Positions 1-5,277 of a stretch of DNA of 5,683 nt are shown one piece after another. This DNA is from an uncultured Rhizobiaceae group bacterium (GTDB lineage: Bacteria; Pseudomonadota; Alphaproteobacteria; Rhizobiales; Rhizobiaceae): contig CALAIO010000025.1 in assembly GCA_937923355.1 (NCBI GenBank), forward strand, positions 1-5,683. Direction: 5' to 3'. Position 1 is the stretch's first letter, and every line of letters starts with the position of its first letter. Made by a program: the position numbers and the translations under genes. The notes beneath the pieces are model-generated. The model did not search any database. It was not told the origin of the DNA and saw nothing but the letters and a program-made list of their open reading frames with translations.

Positions 1-383
1 AACCGTTTTTGTTTGGCCGTTTCAAGCATAAAGGCCGAACCGTCTATCTCACGGGTCTTGCGGGTAATCCTGTCTCGTCACTTGTGGCCTTCAACGTCTT
101 TGTAAAACCGCTCATCCAAAAACTATCAGGCCAGGATGCAACCGCCCTGCAACGCGTCCCCGCAGTGCTTGGCTGTGACCTGCCGGAAAACGACGAACGC
201 GCCGAATACATGCGCGCAACGCTCAGCATCTCGGAGGATGGCAAACGCATCGCCACGCCTTTCACCAAACAAGACTCATCCATGCTGGCCAATCTGGTTC
301 GTGCTGATTGTCTGGTTTACAGAGCCGTCAAAGCACCTGCTGCAAAGGCTGGTGATGCTTGTGAGGTTGTGCTGATTAGTTAG
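1..383 (+). CDS. moeA: Molybdopterin molybdenumtransferase MoeA, C-terminal part (5' end outside window)
   Basis: MoeA inserts molybdate into adenylylated molybdopterin, the last step of molybdenum cofactor synthesis in the cytoplasm. The frame is open from the window edge and gives 126 residues (first full codon at position 3) before a TAG stop. It begins with PFLFGR, then GLAGNPVSS at residues 18-26, the conserved glycine/asparagine/proline loop of the MoeA/MogA-like molybdopterin-binding domain. A small C-terminal beta domain follows, with RAEYMRA and the family signature QDSSMLANLVRAD, and a hydrophobic end (EVVLIS). Length and order match the last third of MoeA. A TTG at position 9 lies inside the conserved PFLFGR motif and is not the true start. 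The upstream neighbours cannot be seen. No convincing intrinsic terminator follows directly; the nearest strong hairpins are the palindromic repeats from 448 on. Identification rests on motif recognition and is firm. Confidence 0.95.
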   Translation, partial: PFLFGRFKHKGRTVYLTGLAGNPVSSLVAFNVFVKPLIQKLSGQDATALQRVPAVLGCDLPENDERAEYMRATLSISEDGKRIATPFTKQDSSMLANLVRADCLVYRAVKAPAAKAGDACEVVLIS

Positions 384-447
384 TTTGTTTTCTTTCTTGA
401 TTTTCTCCCCTTCCTTTCTGGAGGAGGCAGGCCATTAGCCCCCTCAC

Positions 448-588
448 TCCGTCATCCTAGGGTCCCTAGGATCTAAACAGGTTTGGATAGTGTAGAACTT
501 CTAAGTTAGGTAAGATTTACAACTTCTCCACTTACTGTTTCTTTTGCTGGCTTGCGTAGATCCTAGCCACAAGGGCTAGGATGACGGA
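448..588. repeat. Pair of inverted palindromic repeats (GTCATCCTAG family)
   Basis: Two related palindromes face each other across about 85 bp. The left one has the dyad ATCCTAGGG-T-CCCTAGGAT (454-472). The right one has ATCCTAGCC-ACAAG-GGCTAGGAT (560-582). Their outer edges form a perfect 13-bp inverted repeat, TCCGTCATCCTAG (448-460) against CTAGGATGACGGA (576-588). An AAACAG/CTGTTT pair (475-480, 535-540) lies inside. Palindromes of the GTCATCC...GGATGAC type are widespread intergenic repeats in alphaproteobacteria. The arrangement could be a small composite element or two independent insertions. The left copy may also help end moeA transcription. Confidence 0.75.
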
Positions 589-601
589 CGCGGGTGTGCA
601 T

Positions 602-949
602 TCACTCGCCCGAATTCGAACGGTGGTATATAAGATACACATTCCTCCCCTCCGTGGCAGCAGAAAGTTTGGCGACTAGCCAAACTGCTACTGCGCGAAC
701 GGTCGAAAGCGTGGATACGCTTTCGAAACAGGGATTAAGCACAACTGTGAGGGCTGAATAATAAATGCCCGTATGTGCTGGGCTTTCAGCCCTCACGCGG
801 AGATTTGATGTCAGTGTCGGACTACTCAGGCACACTGTTCCGACAAAACCTCTAGGATGATTTCGCATCCGTAAGCGATCCACTGCCCAATCTGATTTGC
901 TGCTATCAACAAACCACCGATTGATATCAGCGAAGCAATGCCTTTGCAT
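602..949 (-). CDS. Doubtful ORF, 115 codons, over a hairpin-rich stretch
   Basis: An open frame of 115 codons, or 88 if the internal ATG at 868 is used. The product is not recognised: no clear domain, signal peptide or transmembrane helix, many Ser, Val and Thr residues, and a C-terminal end reading YHRSNSGE. No Shine-Dalgarno sequence is visible before either ATG. The frame runs through at least five perfect inverted repeats on this strand, so its sequence is constrained by palindromes rather than by a visible protein fold. It may be a chance frame across structured DNA or RNA, or the remnant of a mobile-element gene. It is listed so that the stretch is not left blank, and a real protein is considered less likely than not. 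Confidence 0.2.
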   Translation of the reverse strand: MQRHCFADINRWFVDSSKSDWAVDRLRMRNHPRGFVGTVCLSSPTLTSNLRVRAESPAHTGIYYSALTVVLNPCFESVSTLSTVRAVAVWLVAKLSAATEGRNVYLIYHRSNSGE

Positions 950-1000
950 TGTTCGCCAATAAATAACAAAGCAAATCCTATTGATTTGTTCGCCAACAAA
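666..1000. repeat. Cluster of seven hairpins
   Basis: Seven inverted repeats lie in 335 bp. They are: 666-686 (AGTTTGGC/GCCAAACT, 8-bp arms); 703-726 (TCGAAAGCGT/ACGCTTTCGA, 10-bp arms, 4-nt loop); 747-796 (GTGAGGGCTGAA/TTCAGCCCTCAC, 12-bp arms enclosing an inner GCCC/GGGC stem); 812-845 (CAGTGT/ACACTG overlapping TGTCGGA/TCCGACA, mutually exclusive pairings); 855-870 (GGATG/CATCC); 936-951 (CAATGC/GCATTG); and 985-1000 (TTTGTT/AACAAA). The listed arms match perfectly. The set could fold as a structured RNA from either strand or be a mosaic of small palindromic elements. No known RNA family was recognised, and no clear promoter or terminator fixes a strand. Confidence 0.55.
949..996. repeat. 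11-bp direct repeat TTGTTCGCCAA, two copies
   Basis: TTGTTCGCCAA occurs at 949-959 and again at 986-996, 37 bp apart start to start. The second copy is the left and central part of the small hairpin at 985-1000. The first overlaps the right arm of the 936-951 hairpin. This looks like duplicated edge sequence of the hairpin-rich block, and no function can be assigned. Confidence 0.6.
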
Positions 1001-1118
1001 CTATGGCCACCGCCGCTCCGCTTTCAGCAAGACATAAAACAATAGACGCGTTCTACGGTTGTGCATCTTGCTGATGAAAAGATTATGCAGGAGGGTTTGA
1101 AAGCGGGGATAAGTTTTT

Positions 1119-1334
1119 TCTTCCCCTCTCCCCTTGTGGGGTTCGTAGAACGGGGAGCGACACGTGGCGCGAGCCTTGGTTGGCTACCTGCGCAAAAGCG
1201 CAGACGCTCGGGTGAGTGGTATAATGCCAGCCACATATACTTTGTCTCGACATTACCCCTCATCCGACGCCTATCGCTAACGCTCAAGTGCGCCATCTTC
1301 TCCCACACAGAACGTTTTGTAGGAGAAGGGAAGA
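1119..1334. repeat. Rhizobial-type intergenic mosaic repeat, about 215 bp
   Basis: The outer ends form an inverted repeat with 12 of 13 matches (1119-1131 against 1322-1334). Inside are hairpins CTCCCC/GGGGAG (1128-1157, with inner GTTC-GTA-GAAC), CTGCGC-AAAA-GCGCAG (1188-1203) and CTTCTCC/GGAGAAG (1297-1328), plus an imperfect long stem pairing 1208-1226 with 1251-1267. The pieces CCCCTCATCCGACGC and ATCTTCTCCCACA are the typical core of short palindromic intergenic repeats of Rhizobiales (RIME-like elements); that link rests on recalled similarity. Open frames crossing this stretch on both strands are best explained as by-products of the repeat. Confidence 0.65.
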
Positions 1335-1350
1335 TATTCATTCCCCAACT

Positions 1351-1388
1351 CTCGTCATCCCGATCGCCATGGGAACCGAGATGACGAG
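1351..1388. repeat. 38-bp palindromic repeat (CTCGTCATC...GATGACGAG)
   Basis: An imperfect palindrome centred between 1369 and 1370. Its outer 9 bp on each side match perfectly (CTCGTCATC/GATGACGAG) and its centre is CCATGG. Fifteen of the 19 possible pairs are complementary. It shares the GTCATCC/GGATGAC signature of the repeats at 448-588 and marks the point where the base composition changes to AT-rich. Confidence 0.7.
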
Positions 1389-1520
1389 TGAGGCTGGCAT
1401 AGAATATTAATTGGAAGATTAAGTGTATTTAGTAAACTCTCACTTATTCTTTCTGTTATAGTATTTGGGGTTGTTGGTAATAGTAGGCTTGGTGATGAGT
1501 CGTCATTGAATTGTCAATTT

Positions 1521-1526
1521 TATAAT
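1521..1526 (+). promoter_or_regulatory. Possible -10 box (TATAAT) before the secreted-protein gene
   Basis: A perfect TATAAT lies 52 bp upstream of the ATG at 1579. No good -35 hexamer is found 16-18 bp further upstream. Because the surroundings are AT-rich, a chance match is quite possible. Confidence 0.3.
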
Positions 1527-1578
1527 ACTATAAGTTTTAGAAGTGTAGTTGCATTTTGGTAAATTTGAAAATGAATTT

Positions 1579-2172
1579 ATGAAGAAGTTAAATTTATTTA
1601 CTTTGATTTTTTCATTGTCACTTTTGTTTGGTGCAGTGATTCCTGCTTACGCTTTATCATGTAGACCAAGCCATCAGTCAAAATTGTATGCTCAAGCTGA
1701 TTTAAGATCTGAAGCGTCTATTTTTATTCTTATATCTATCGATGAAGTAAATTATTTTGTGGAAGGCTCAAAAATCTGTAATTCTATTAAGTTTGAGAGT
1801 AAGCACGTATTCGATGAAAAAAGCATAAATCTAAATGAAATAAGCTTTTGTATTGGAGGTGAATTTAGCAAAAATCTTAGTAGAGCCGATTTGCAACAAG
1901 AGTTAGATGGGGTATCGCTCTGGAATACTTACCTGTTAGGATGGGAAAAAGATCGTTTATCGATTATCGGAGTAACCAATAAACCGCCTTTAAAAGGCAC
2001 GTTCGAGGATATAAATTTTTCTTCAGAATATAGGTTTATATATTCGTCTTGTTTTGGATACTTTACAAAACCAATTTTAAATGAAGAACAAAAATTGCCT
2101 ATAAAACAGATTGTCGATGAATTTCAATCGACATTAAGCTCAATTAGAAATTCAAAAATTATAGATAAATGA
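1579..2172 (+). CDS. Unrecognised secreted protein, 197 aa, AT-rich gene
   Basis: Function unknown. The product starts with a clear Sec signal peptide: MKK, then a hydrophobic core (LNLFTLIFSLSLLFGAV), then IPAYA, with likely signal peptidase I cleavage after residue 25. The mature part, about 172 residues, is probably periplasmic or extracellular. It has four cysteines (28, 67, 91, 158), enough for two disulfides, and no later membrane segment. ALSC is a poor lipobox, so a lipoprotein is less likely. A TTG ten codons earlier (1549) is in frame, but ATG at 1579 puts the signal peptide at the N-terminus; the ribosome site is weak. Hand counts give 17 G+C in 60 at both 1681-1740 and 1741-1800, against 28 in 60 inside serA, which suggests acquisition by transfer. 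The early cysteine and late SSCFGY faintly recall secreted proteins with a TIMP/NTR-like fold, but this is not established. It converges on mbfA, with 34 bp between the stops. Confidence 0.7.
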   Translation: MKKLNLFTLIFSLSLLFGAVIPAYALSCRPSHQSKLYAQADLRSEASIFILISIDEVNYFVEGSKICNSIKFESKHVFDEKSINLNEISFCIGGEFSKNLSRADLQQELDGVSLWNTYLLGWEKDRLSIIGVTNKPPLKGTFEDINFSSEYRFIYSSCFGYFTKPILNEEQKLPIKQIVDEFQSTLSSIRNSKIIDK

Positions 2173-2206
2173 ATGCCTTCTGGCTGACAAACCGTCACCA
2201 CCCACT

Positions 2207-3190
2207 TCACCACTGCCCAATAAATATCCCCGCCCCTAAGACCAAAATCCCGCCTAGCATAATCTGAACCACGGCTTTTAACCAAGGCGTTTCCATGTAT
2301 TTGTTCTGTATCCAGGTAATCACGAACAATTCCACAAAGACAATTGCAAAGGCGACGTAGGTTGCTATCCAGAAGTCCGGGATGAGATACGGCAACGCGT
2401 GGCCTAGGCCGCCTACTGTAGTCATGATACCGGTTGCAAGGCCGCGTTTTATGGGGGAGCCACGGCCAGAGATTACGCCGTCATCGGAGGCTACTTCTGT
2501 GAAGCCCATGGAGATGCCAGCGCCGATAGAGGCGGCGAGGCCAACAAGCAACGTTGTCCATGTGTCTTGCGTAGCAAAGGCAGTAGCGAAGATGGGGGCG
2601 AGCGTTGAGATCGAGCCATCAATCAAGCCAGCCAGACCCGGTTGCACATAAGTCAGCACAAATTGTTTATGTTCGTTTGCCGCTTCCTCATCCTTGATGT
2701 CTTGGGGCACATTTGTTGCTTCTGCATCTTGCGCGGCAGCCATATGACCAGCTTCCGCCGCAGCCAGATCACCCAGCAATTTGCGAATGGAGGCATCCGT
2801 GGTTTGTTTCACCGCTGCATTATAAAAGCGGTAGGCTTGCGCTTCCATTTCTGCTGCCTGGCTTCGAACCTCATCAACACCAAAGGGTTTCACCAGCCAA
2901 TCAGGTTTGCGATTGTAAAACCCAGACACATGCTCACGTCTTATCAGCGGAATGAGCTCACCAAACTTTTCCTGATGCAGTTCAATCAACCATTGGCGGT
3001 GCTGGTTTTCTTCCGCCACCATTTCATCAAAGAGCTTGGCACTATCAGGAAAACCCTCACGCAGGCTCTCTGCATAACTTGCATAGATGCGCGCATCATC
3101 TTCTTCCGATGAAATCGCAAGCGCTAGAATTTCCTGTTCGCTGAGAGATTTAAAAGAACGTTTGTTGACGGGTAAAAATCTTGAAATCAT
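2207..3190 (-). CDS. mbfA: Membrane-bound ferritin MbfA (erythrin-VIT1 fusion), iron exporter
   Basis: A 327-residue protein with two parts. Residues 16-180 are a ferritin-like four-helix domain with diiron ligand candidates: Glu in SSEEDD (29-30), EENQH (60-64, ExxH), Glu116 in MEAQAY and Glu146/His149 in EAGH. Residues 183-327 are a VIT1/CCC1-type membrane domain with GLIDGSISTLAP, an IGAGISMGFTEVASDD segment and about five hydrophobic helices. In Bradyrhizobium and Agrobacterium, MbfA exports iron across the inner membrane and guards against iron and peroxide stress. The ATG at 3190 is chosen because AAGAGG lies 7 bases upstream and the reading starts at MISRFLPVNK. An in-frame start at 3232 would overlap the promoter and Irr box. 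The length is typical and all key residues are present. It is transcribed alone, divergently from the 60-codon gene, and its Irr box predicts repression under iron limitation. Confidence 0.93.
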   Translation of the reverse strand: MISRFLPVNKRSFKSLSEQEILALAISSEEDDARIYASYAESLREGFPDSAKLFDEMVAEENQHRQWLIELHQEKFGELIPLIRREHVSGFYNRKPDWLVKPFGVDEVRSQAAEMEAQAYRFYNAAVKQTTDASIRKLLGDLAAAEAGHMAAAQDAEATNVPQDIKDEEAANEHKQFVLTYVQPGLAGLIDGSISTLAPIFATAFATQDTWTTLLVGLAASIGAGISMGFTEVASDDGVISGRGSPIKRGLATGIMTTVGGLGHALPYLIPDFWIATYVAFAIVFVELFVITWIQNKYMETPWLKAVVQIMLGGILVLGAGIFIGQW

Positions 3191-3199
3191 AATAAGCCT

Positions 3200-3218
3200 C
3201 TTTAGAATAATTCTAAAG
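3200..3218 (-). promoter_or_regulatory. Irr box (iron control element) of mbfA
   Basis: A perfect palindrome, CTTTAGAA-TAA-TTCTAAAG, with 8-bp arms and a 3-nt spacer, ends 9 bases before the mbfA ATG. It matches the known iron control element TTTAGAA-N3-TTCTAAA bound by Irr, a Fur-family regulator of Rhizobiales and relatives. Its place at the likely -10 region and leader fits repression of mbfA at low iron and release when iron is plentiful. Confidence 0.88.
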
Positions 3219-3243
3219 TAAAAGATTGGCACGAATGTTGCAA
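3215..3243 (-). promoter_or_regulatory. Likely mbfA promoter (-35 TTGCAA, -10 TACTTT)
   Basis: Read on the minus strand, TTGCAA (3243-3238) and TACTTT (3220-3215) are separated by 17 bp. The -10 overlaps the edge of the Irr box, so bound Irr would block polymerase. The -10 is a weak match, which leaves the call tentative. Confidence 0.4.
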
Positions 3244-3249
3244 TCTTTT
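3220..3249. promoter_or_regulatory. Second dyad in the mbfA promoter
   Basis: AAAAGATTG (3220-3228) and CAATCTTTT (3241-3249) form a perfect 9-bp inverted repeat around 12 bases. It adjoins the Irr box and covers the likely -35 and spacer. It could be an operator for a second regulator; if transcription began further upstream it would be a leader hairpin. No known consensus was recognised. Confidence 0.45.
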
Positions 3250-3295
3250 GATTGGAAATAAAATCATGAATTTTGCAGCGCGATCAATTTATTGA

Positions 3296-3357
3296 CTACG
3301 TAAGTAACTTTTGCGCATATTACCTTACGTCAAATTCTGCTTATATTACCTAACGTA
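3296..3357. promoter_or_regulatory. Three TTACcTtACGT-like sites upstream of the 60-codon gene
   Basis: GTTACTTACGTAG (minus strand, 3308-3296), ATTACCTTACGTC (3319-3331) and ATTACCTAACGTA (3345-3357) are variants of one motif. The last two sit in a direct repeat with a 26-bp period (18 of 23 matches between 3312-3334 and 3338-3360). TTGACT at 3292-3297 with CATATT at 3316-3321 (18-bp spacer) could be a promoter for the small gene, placing the sites over and just downstream of it. They resemble repeated binding sites of a transcription factor that was not identified. Confidence 0.45.
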
Positions 3358-3386
3358 ACAAACTCGTTAAAAATAGGAAAAATACA

Positions 3387-3569
3387 ATGGAAGTAAGCAC
3401 AACACCAACAGCAGCAACAAACGCAGGCATTGATGCAGGCGCAGTAGGCGGCGGTAACTCACAGCTAACACAAGCATTTGATCGTGCTATTGCTGAAGCT
3501 CAACAGACTTTGGCGACAACAACTGTAAAAGGCGCTGACTTGCGCGCATTACAACAAAGCGCTCGATAA
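3387..3569 (+). CDS. Small unrecognised protein, 60 aa
   Basis: Function unknown. The ATG is preceded by AGGA with 8 bases between, a fair ribosome site, and the gene ends 24 bp before a strong terminator, so it looks like a real single-gene transcript. The protein has a low-complexity head rich in Ala, Thr and Gly (residues 3-24), then a probable amphipathic helix (SQLTQAFDRAIAEAQQTL, 25-42), a short Thr stretch and a second possible helix (ADLRALQQSAR, 50-60). It has no cysteine, signal peptide or membrane segment and is close to charge-neutral. Its make-up loosely recalls small secreted or assembly proteins such as needle or rod subunits, but nothing nearby supports that. It is divergent from mbfA, with 196 bp between the starts, so the two could share regulatory sequence. 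Base composition is like that of the conserved genes, unlike the AT-rich gene at 1579-2172. Confidence 0.75.
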   Translation: MEVSTTPTAATNAGIDAGAVGGGNSQLTQAFDRAIAEAQQTLATTTVKGADLRALQQSAR

Positions 3570-3592
3570 ACATTTTATCAGTCTTAAAATTT

Positions 3593-3628
3593 ATAACCCC
3601 GTTCCTTTTTGGCACGGGGTTATTTTTT
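3593..3628 (+). terminator. Strong intrinsic terminator of the 60-codon gene, perhaps bidirectional
   Basis: The stem ATAACCCCGT/ACGGGGTTAT (3593-3602 and 3614-3623) with an 11-base loop runs straight into a T-tract (3623-3628). It lies 24 bp after the small gene's stop. On the minus strand the same hairpin follows the serA stop by about 14 bp and is followed by ATAAATTTT, so it may also end the serC-serA transcript, less efficiently. Confidence 0.92.
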
Positions 3629-3636
3629 GTCTCAAA

Positions 3637-5244
3637 TTAATCCAGATCAAACTCAAGTGTTTTGACCTGCTGGAACTTGCCCGTATCCATGAGAGCCTTA
3701 ATCACAGCATCGTTCGGTTGTTCATCAAGATAGAGAAGTGCAATTGCATCTCCGCCAGCCTCATTACGGCCAAGGTGGAAGTTCGCAATATTTAACCCGG
3801 CCTGCGCCATTGCCAAACCCAGGACGCCGATAATGCCTGGTTCATCGTGGTTGGTTGTATAAAGCATGTGACGACCCACATCGGCATCCATGTTAATGCC
3901 TTTAATCTGAATAAAGCGAGGCTTGCCATCAGAGAAGACCGTACCTGCAATTGAGCGTTGGCTGTTCTTTGTCGTAATCACAAGCTTCATGTAGCTGTCG
4001 TAGATACCAGACTTGTCCTGCTTGGTTTCAGAAACCTGAATGCCACGCTCTTTCACCATCACAGGCGCAGAAACCATGTTCACATCAGCCACCTGTGGGC
4101 GGATGAGGCCTGCAAGGGTAGCGCTTGTTAGCGCATTGGTATTCATGTCCGCAATCGCACCATCATAGATGATCTCGACCTTGACGATCGGGTCGTCGTT
4201 TACCTGACCAACAAAGGCACCAAGATAACCGGCAAGTTTGATGAAGGGCACAAGGCGCGGTGCTTCTTCCGCCGTAATAGATGGCATGTTGATCGCATTG
4301 GATACAGCGCCATTGATCAGGAAGTCAGACATTTGTTCTGCCACCTGAATGGCAACATTTTCCTGCGCTTCAGAAGTTGAGGCACCAAGGTGCGGTGTAC
4401 AAACAACATTTGGAAGACCAAAGAGCGGGCTTTCTTCTGCGGGTTCTACTTCAAATACATCAAAGCCAGCGCCAGCAACTTTACCTGCCTTGATCGCTTC
4501 AGCAAGCGCTGCTTCATCAACCAGACCACCGCGTGCACAGTTTACAATGCGAACGCCCGTTTTCATTTTGGCAATGGCATCTGCATTAATCATCTTTGCA
4601 GTTTTGTCGGTCTTCGGTACGTGTAGCGTGATGAAATCAGCGCGTGGCAGAAGCTCATCCAGCTCTACTTTCTCAACGCCCAATTGCTTGGCACGTTCTT
4701 CAGAAAGGAACGGGTCAAAGGCAATCACTTTCATGCGCAGACCAATCGCGCGTTCGGCAACGATTGCACCGATGTTGCCGCAACCGATAAGACCGAGCGT
4801 TTTGTTGGTAATCTCAACACCCATGAATTTGGACTTTTCCCATTTCCCCGCTTGGGTGGATGCGTCTGCCGCAGGAATTTGCCTTGCCACCGCAAACATC
4901 AGCGAGATCGCATGTTCTGCCGTGGTGATGGAATTGCCAAATGGCGTATTCATCACGATGATACCCTTGCGAGAGGCGGCAGGAATTTCAACGTTATCGA
5001 CACCAATGCCAGCACGACCGATAACTTTCAGGTTGGTTGCCTTTTCAATCATATGCGCCGTTGCCTTTGTGGCAGAACGAATTGCAAGCCCATCATATTG
5101 GTCGATCACTTCGTAAAGCGCATCTTTGTCTTTTCCCAAGTCAGGTTGGAAATCGACATCGACACCGCGTTCACGAAAAATGTTTACGGCAGTTTCAGAA
5201 AGTTTGTCAGAGACAAGAACACGTGGTTTTGTAGTTGGAGCCAT
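3637..5244 (-). CDS. serA: D-3-phosphoglycerate dehydrogenase SerA (long form with ACT domain)
   Basis: Catalyses the NAD-dependent oxidation of 3-phosphoglycerate to 3-phosphohydroxypyruvate, the first step of serine synthesis. The 535 residues fit the long, type I enzyme. The order is: substrate-binding domain (RAGIGVDNV at 78-85), Rossmann fold with GLIGCGNIG (151-159), substrate-domain return with catalytic Arg238 (NCARGG), Glu267 (EVEP) and His285 (TPHLGAST), the intervening allosteric domain (about 325-455), and a C-terminal ACT domain (about 458-535, NHDEPGIIGVLG) that commonly binds serine for feedback control. All catalytic residues are present. ATG at 5244 is supported by AAGGAGG (5256-5250) 5 bases upstream. 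It lies 33 bp downstream of serC on the same strand, so the two are probably one operon. Confidence 0.97.
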   Translation of the reverse strand: MAPTTKPRVLVSDKLSETAVNIFRERGVDVDFQPDLGKDKDALYEVIDQYDGLAIRSATKATAHMIEKATNLKVIGRAGIGVDNVEIPAASRKGIIVMNTPFGNSITTAEHAISLMFAVARQIPAADASTQAGKWEKSKFMGVEITNKTLGLIGCGNIGAIVAERAIGLRMKVIAFDPFLSEERAKQLGVEKVELDELLPRADFITLHVPKTDKTAKMINADAIAKMKTGVRIVNCARGGLVDEAALAEAIKAGKVAGAGFDVFEVEPAEESPLFGLPNVVCTPHLGASTSEAQENVAIQVAEQMSDFLINGAVSNAINMPSITAEEAPRLVPFIKLAGYLGAFVGQVNDDPIVKVEIIYDGAIADMNTNALTSATLAGLIRPQVADVNMVSAPVMVKERGIQVSETKQDKSGIYDSYMKLVITTKNSQRSIAGTVFSDGKPRFIQIKGINMDADVGRHMLYTTNHDEPGIIGVLGLAMAQAGLNIANFHLGRNEAGGDAIALLYLDEQPNDAVIKALMDTGKFQQVKTLEFDLD

Positions 5245-5249
5245 GATGG

Positions 5250-5256
5250 CCTCCTT
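5250..5256 (-). promoter_or_regulatory. Strong Shine-Dalgarno of serA
   Basis: AAGGAGG on the minus strand, 5 bases from the ATG, fixes the serA start. It lies in the short serC-serA gap, where no promoter is evident, and allows efficient independent initiation on the shared message. Confidence 0.85.
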
Positions 5257-5277
5257 TATAAATTTGAATAAATGGAA

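Noticed and set aside
384..447. Intrinsic terminator directly after moeA
   Set aside because: The T-rich stretch at 381-420 has no stable preceding stem, and the GGAGG/CCTTCC pairing there is weak and followed by no T-tract.
666..1000. CRISPR array, tRNA, RNase P RNA or group II intron as the explanation of the hairpins
   Set aside because: There are no regularly spaced identical repeats, no tRNA-like cloverleaf, no RNase P core signature and no intron domain V-like hairpin or reverse transcriptase. The hairpins differ from one another in sequence.
1024..1384. Open frames of just over 100 codons on both strands (1024-1341 minus, 1061-1384 plus)
   Set aside because: They cross the nested inverted repeat at 1119-1334, have no convincing ribosome sites, and their translations show no domain. 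Frames open on both strands over palindromes are expected by chance.
1549..1578. TTG start for the secreted protein at 1549
   Set aside because: It would put ten polar residues before the MKK and hydrophobic core, spoiling a normal signal peptide.
2382..3112. Plus-strand frames opposite mbfA (2382-2651, 2642-3112)
   Set aside because: mbfA on the minus strand is certain from its ferritin and VIT1 motifs; these are its complements.
3191..3232. Longer mbfA start at 3232 adding 14 residues
   Set aside because: It would place the Irr box and the likely -10 inside the coding region. The ATG at 3190 has AAGAGG just upstream and gives the usual N-terminus.
4349..5271. Long plus-strand frames opposite serA (4349-5116 and 4684-5271)
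   Set aside because: They are the antisense of a highly conserved enzyme gene with all catalytic residues intact. Their translations are unlike any protein and have no ribosome sites.
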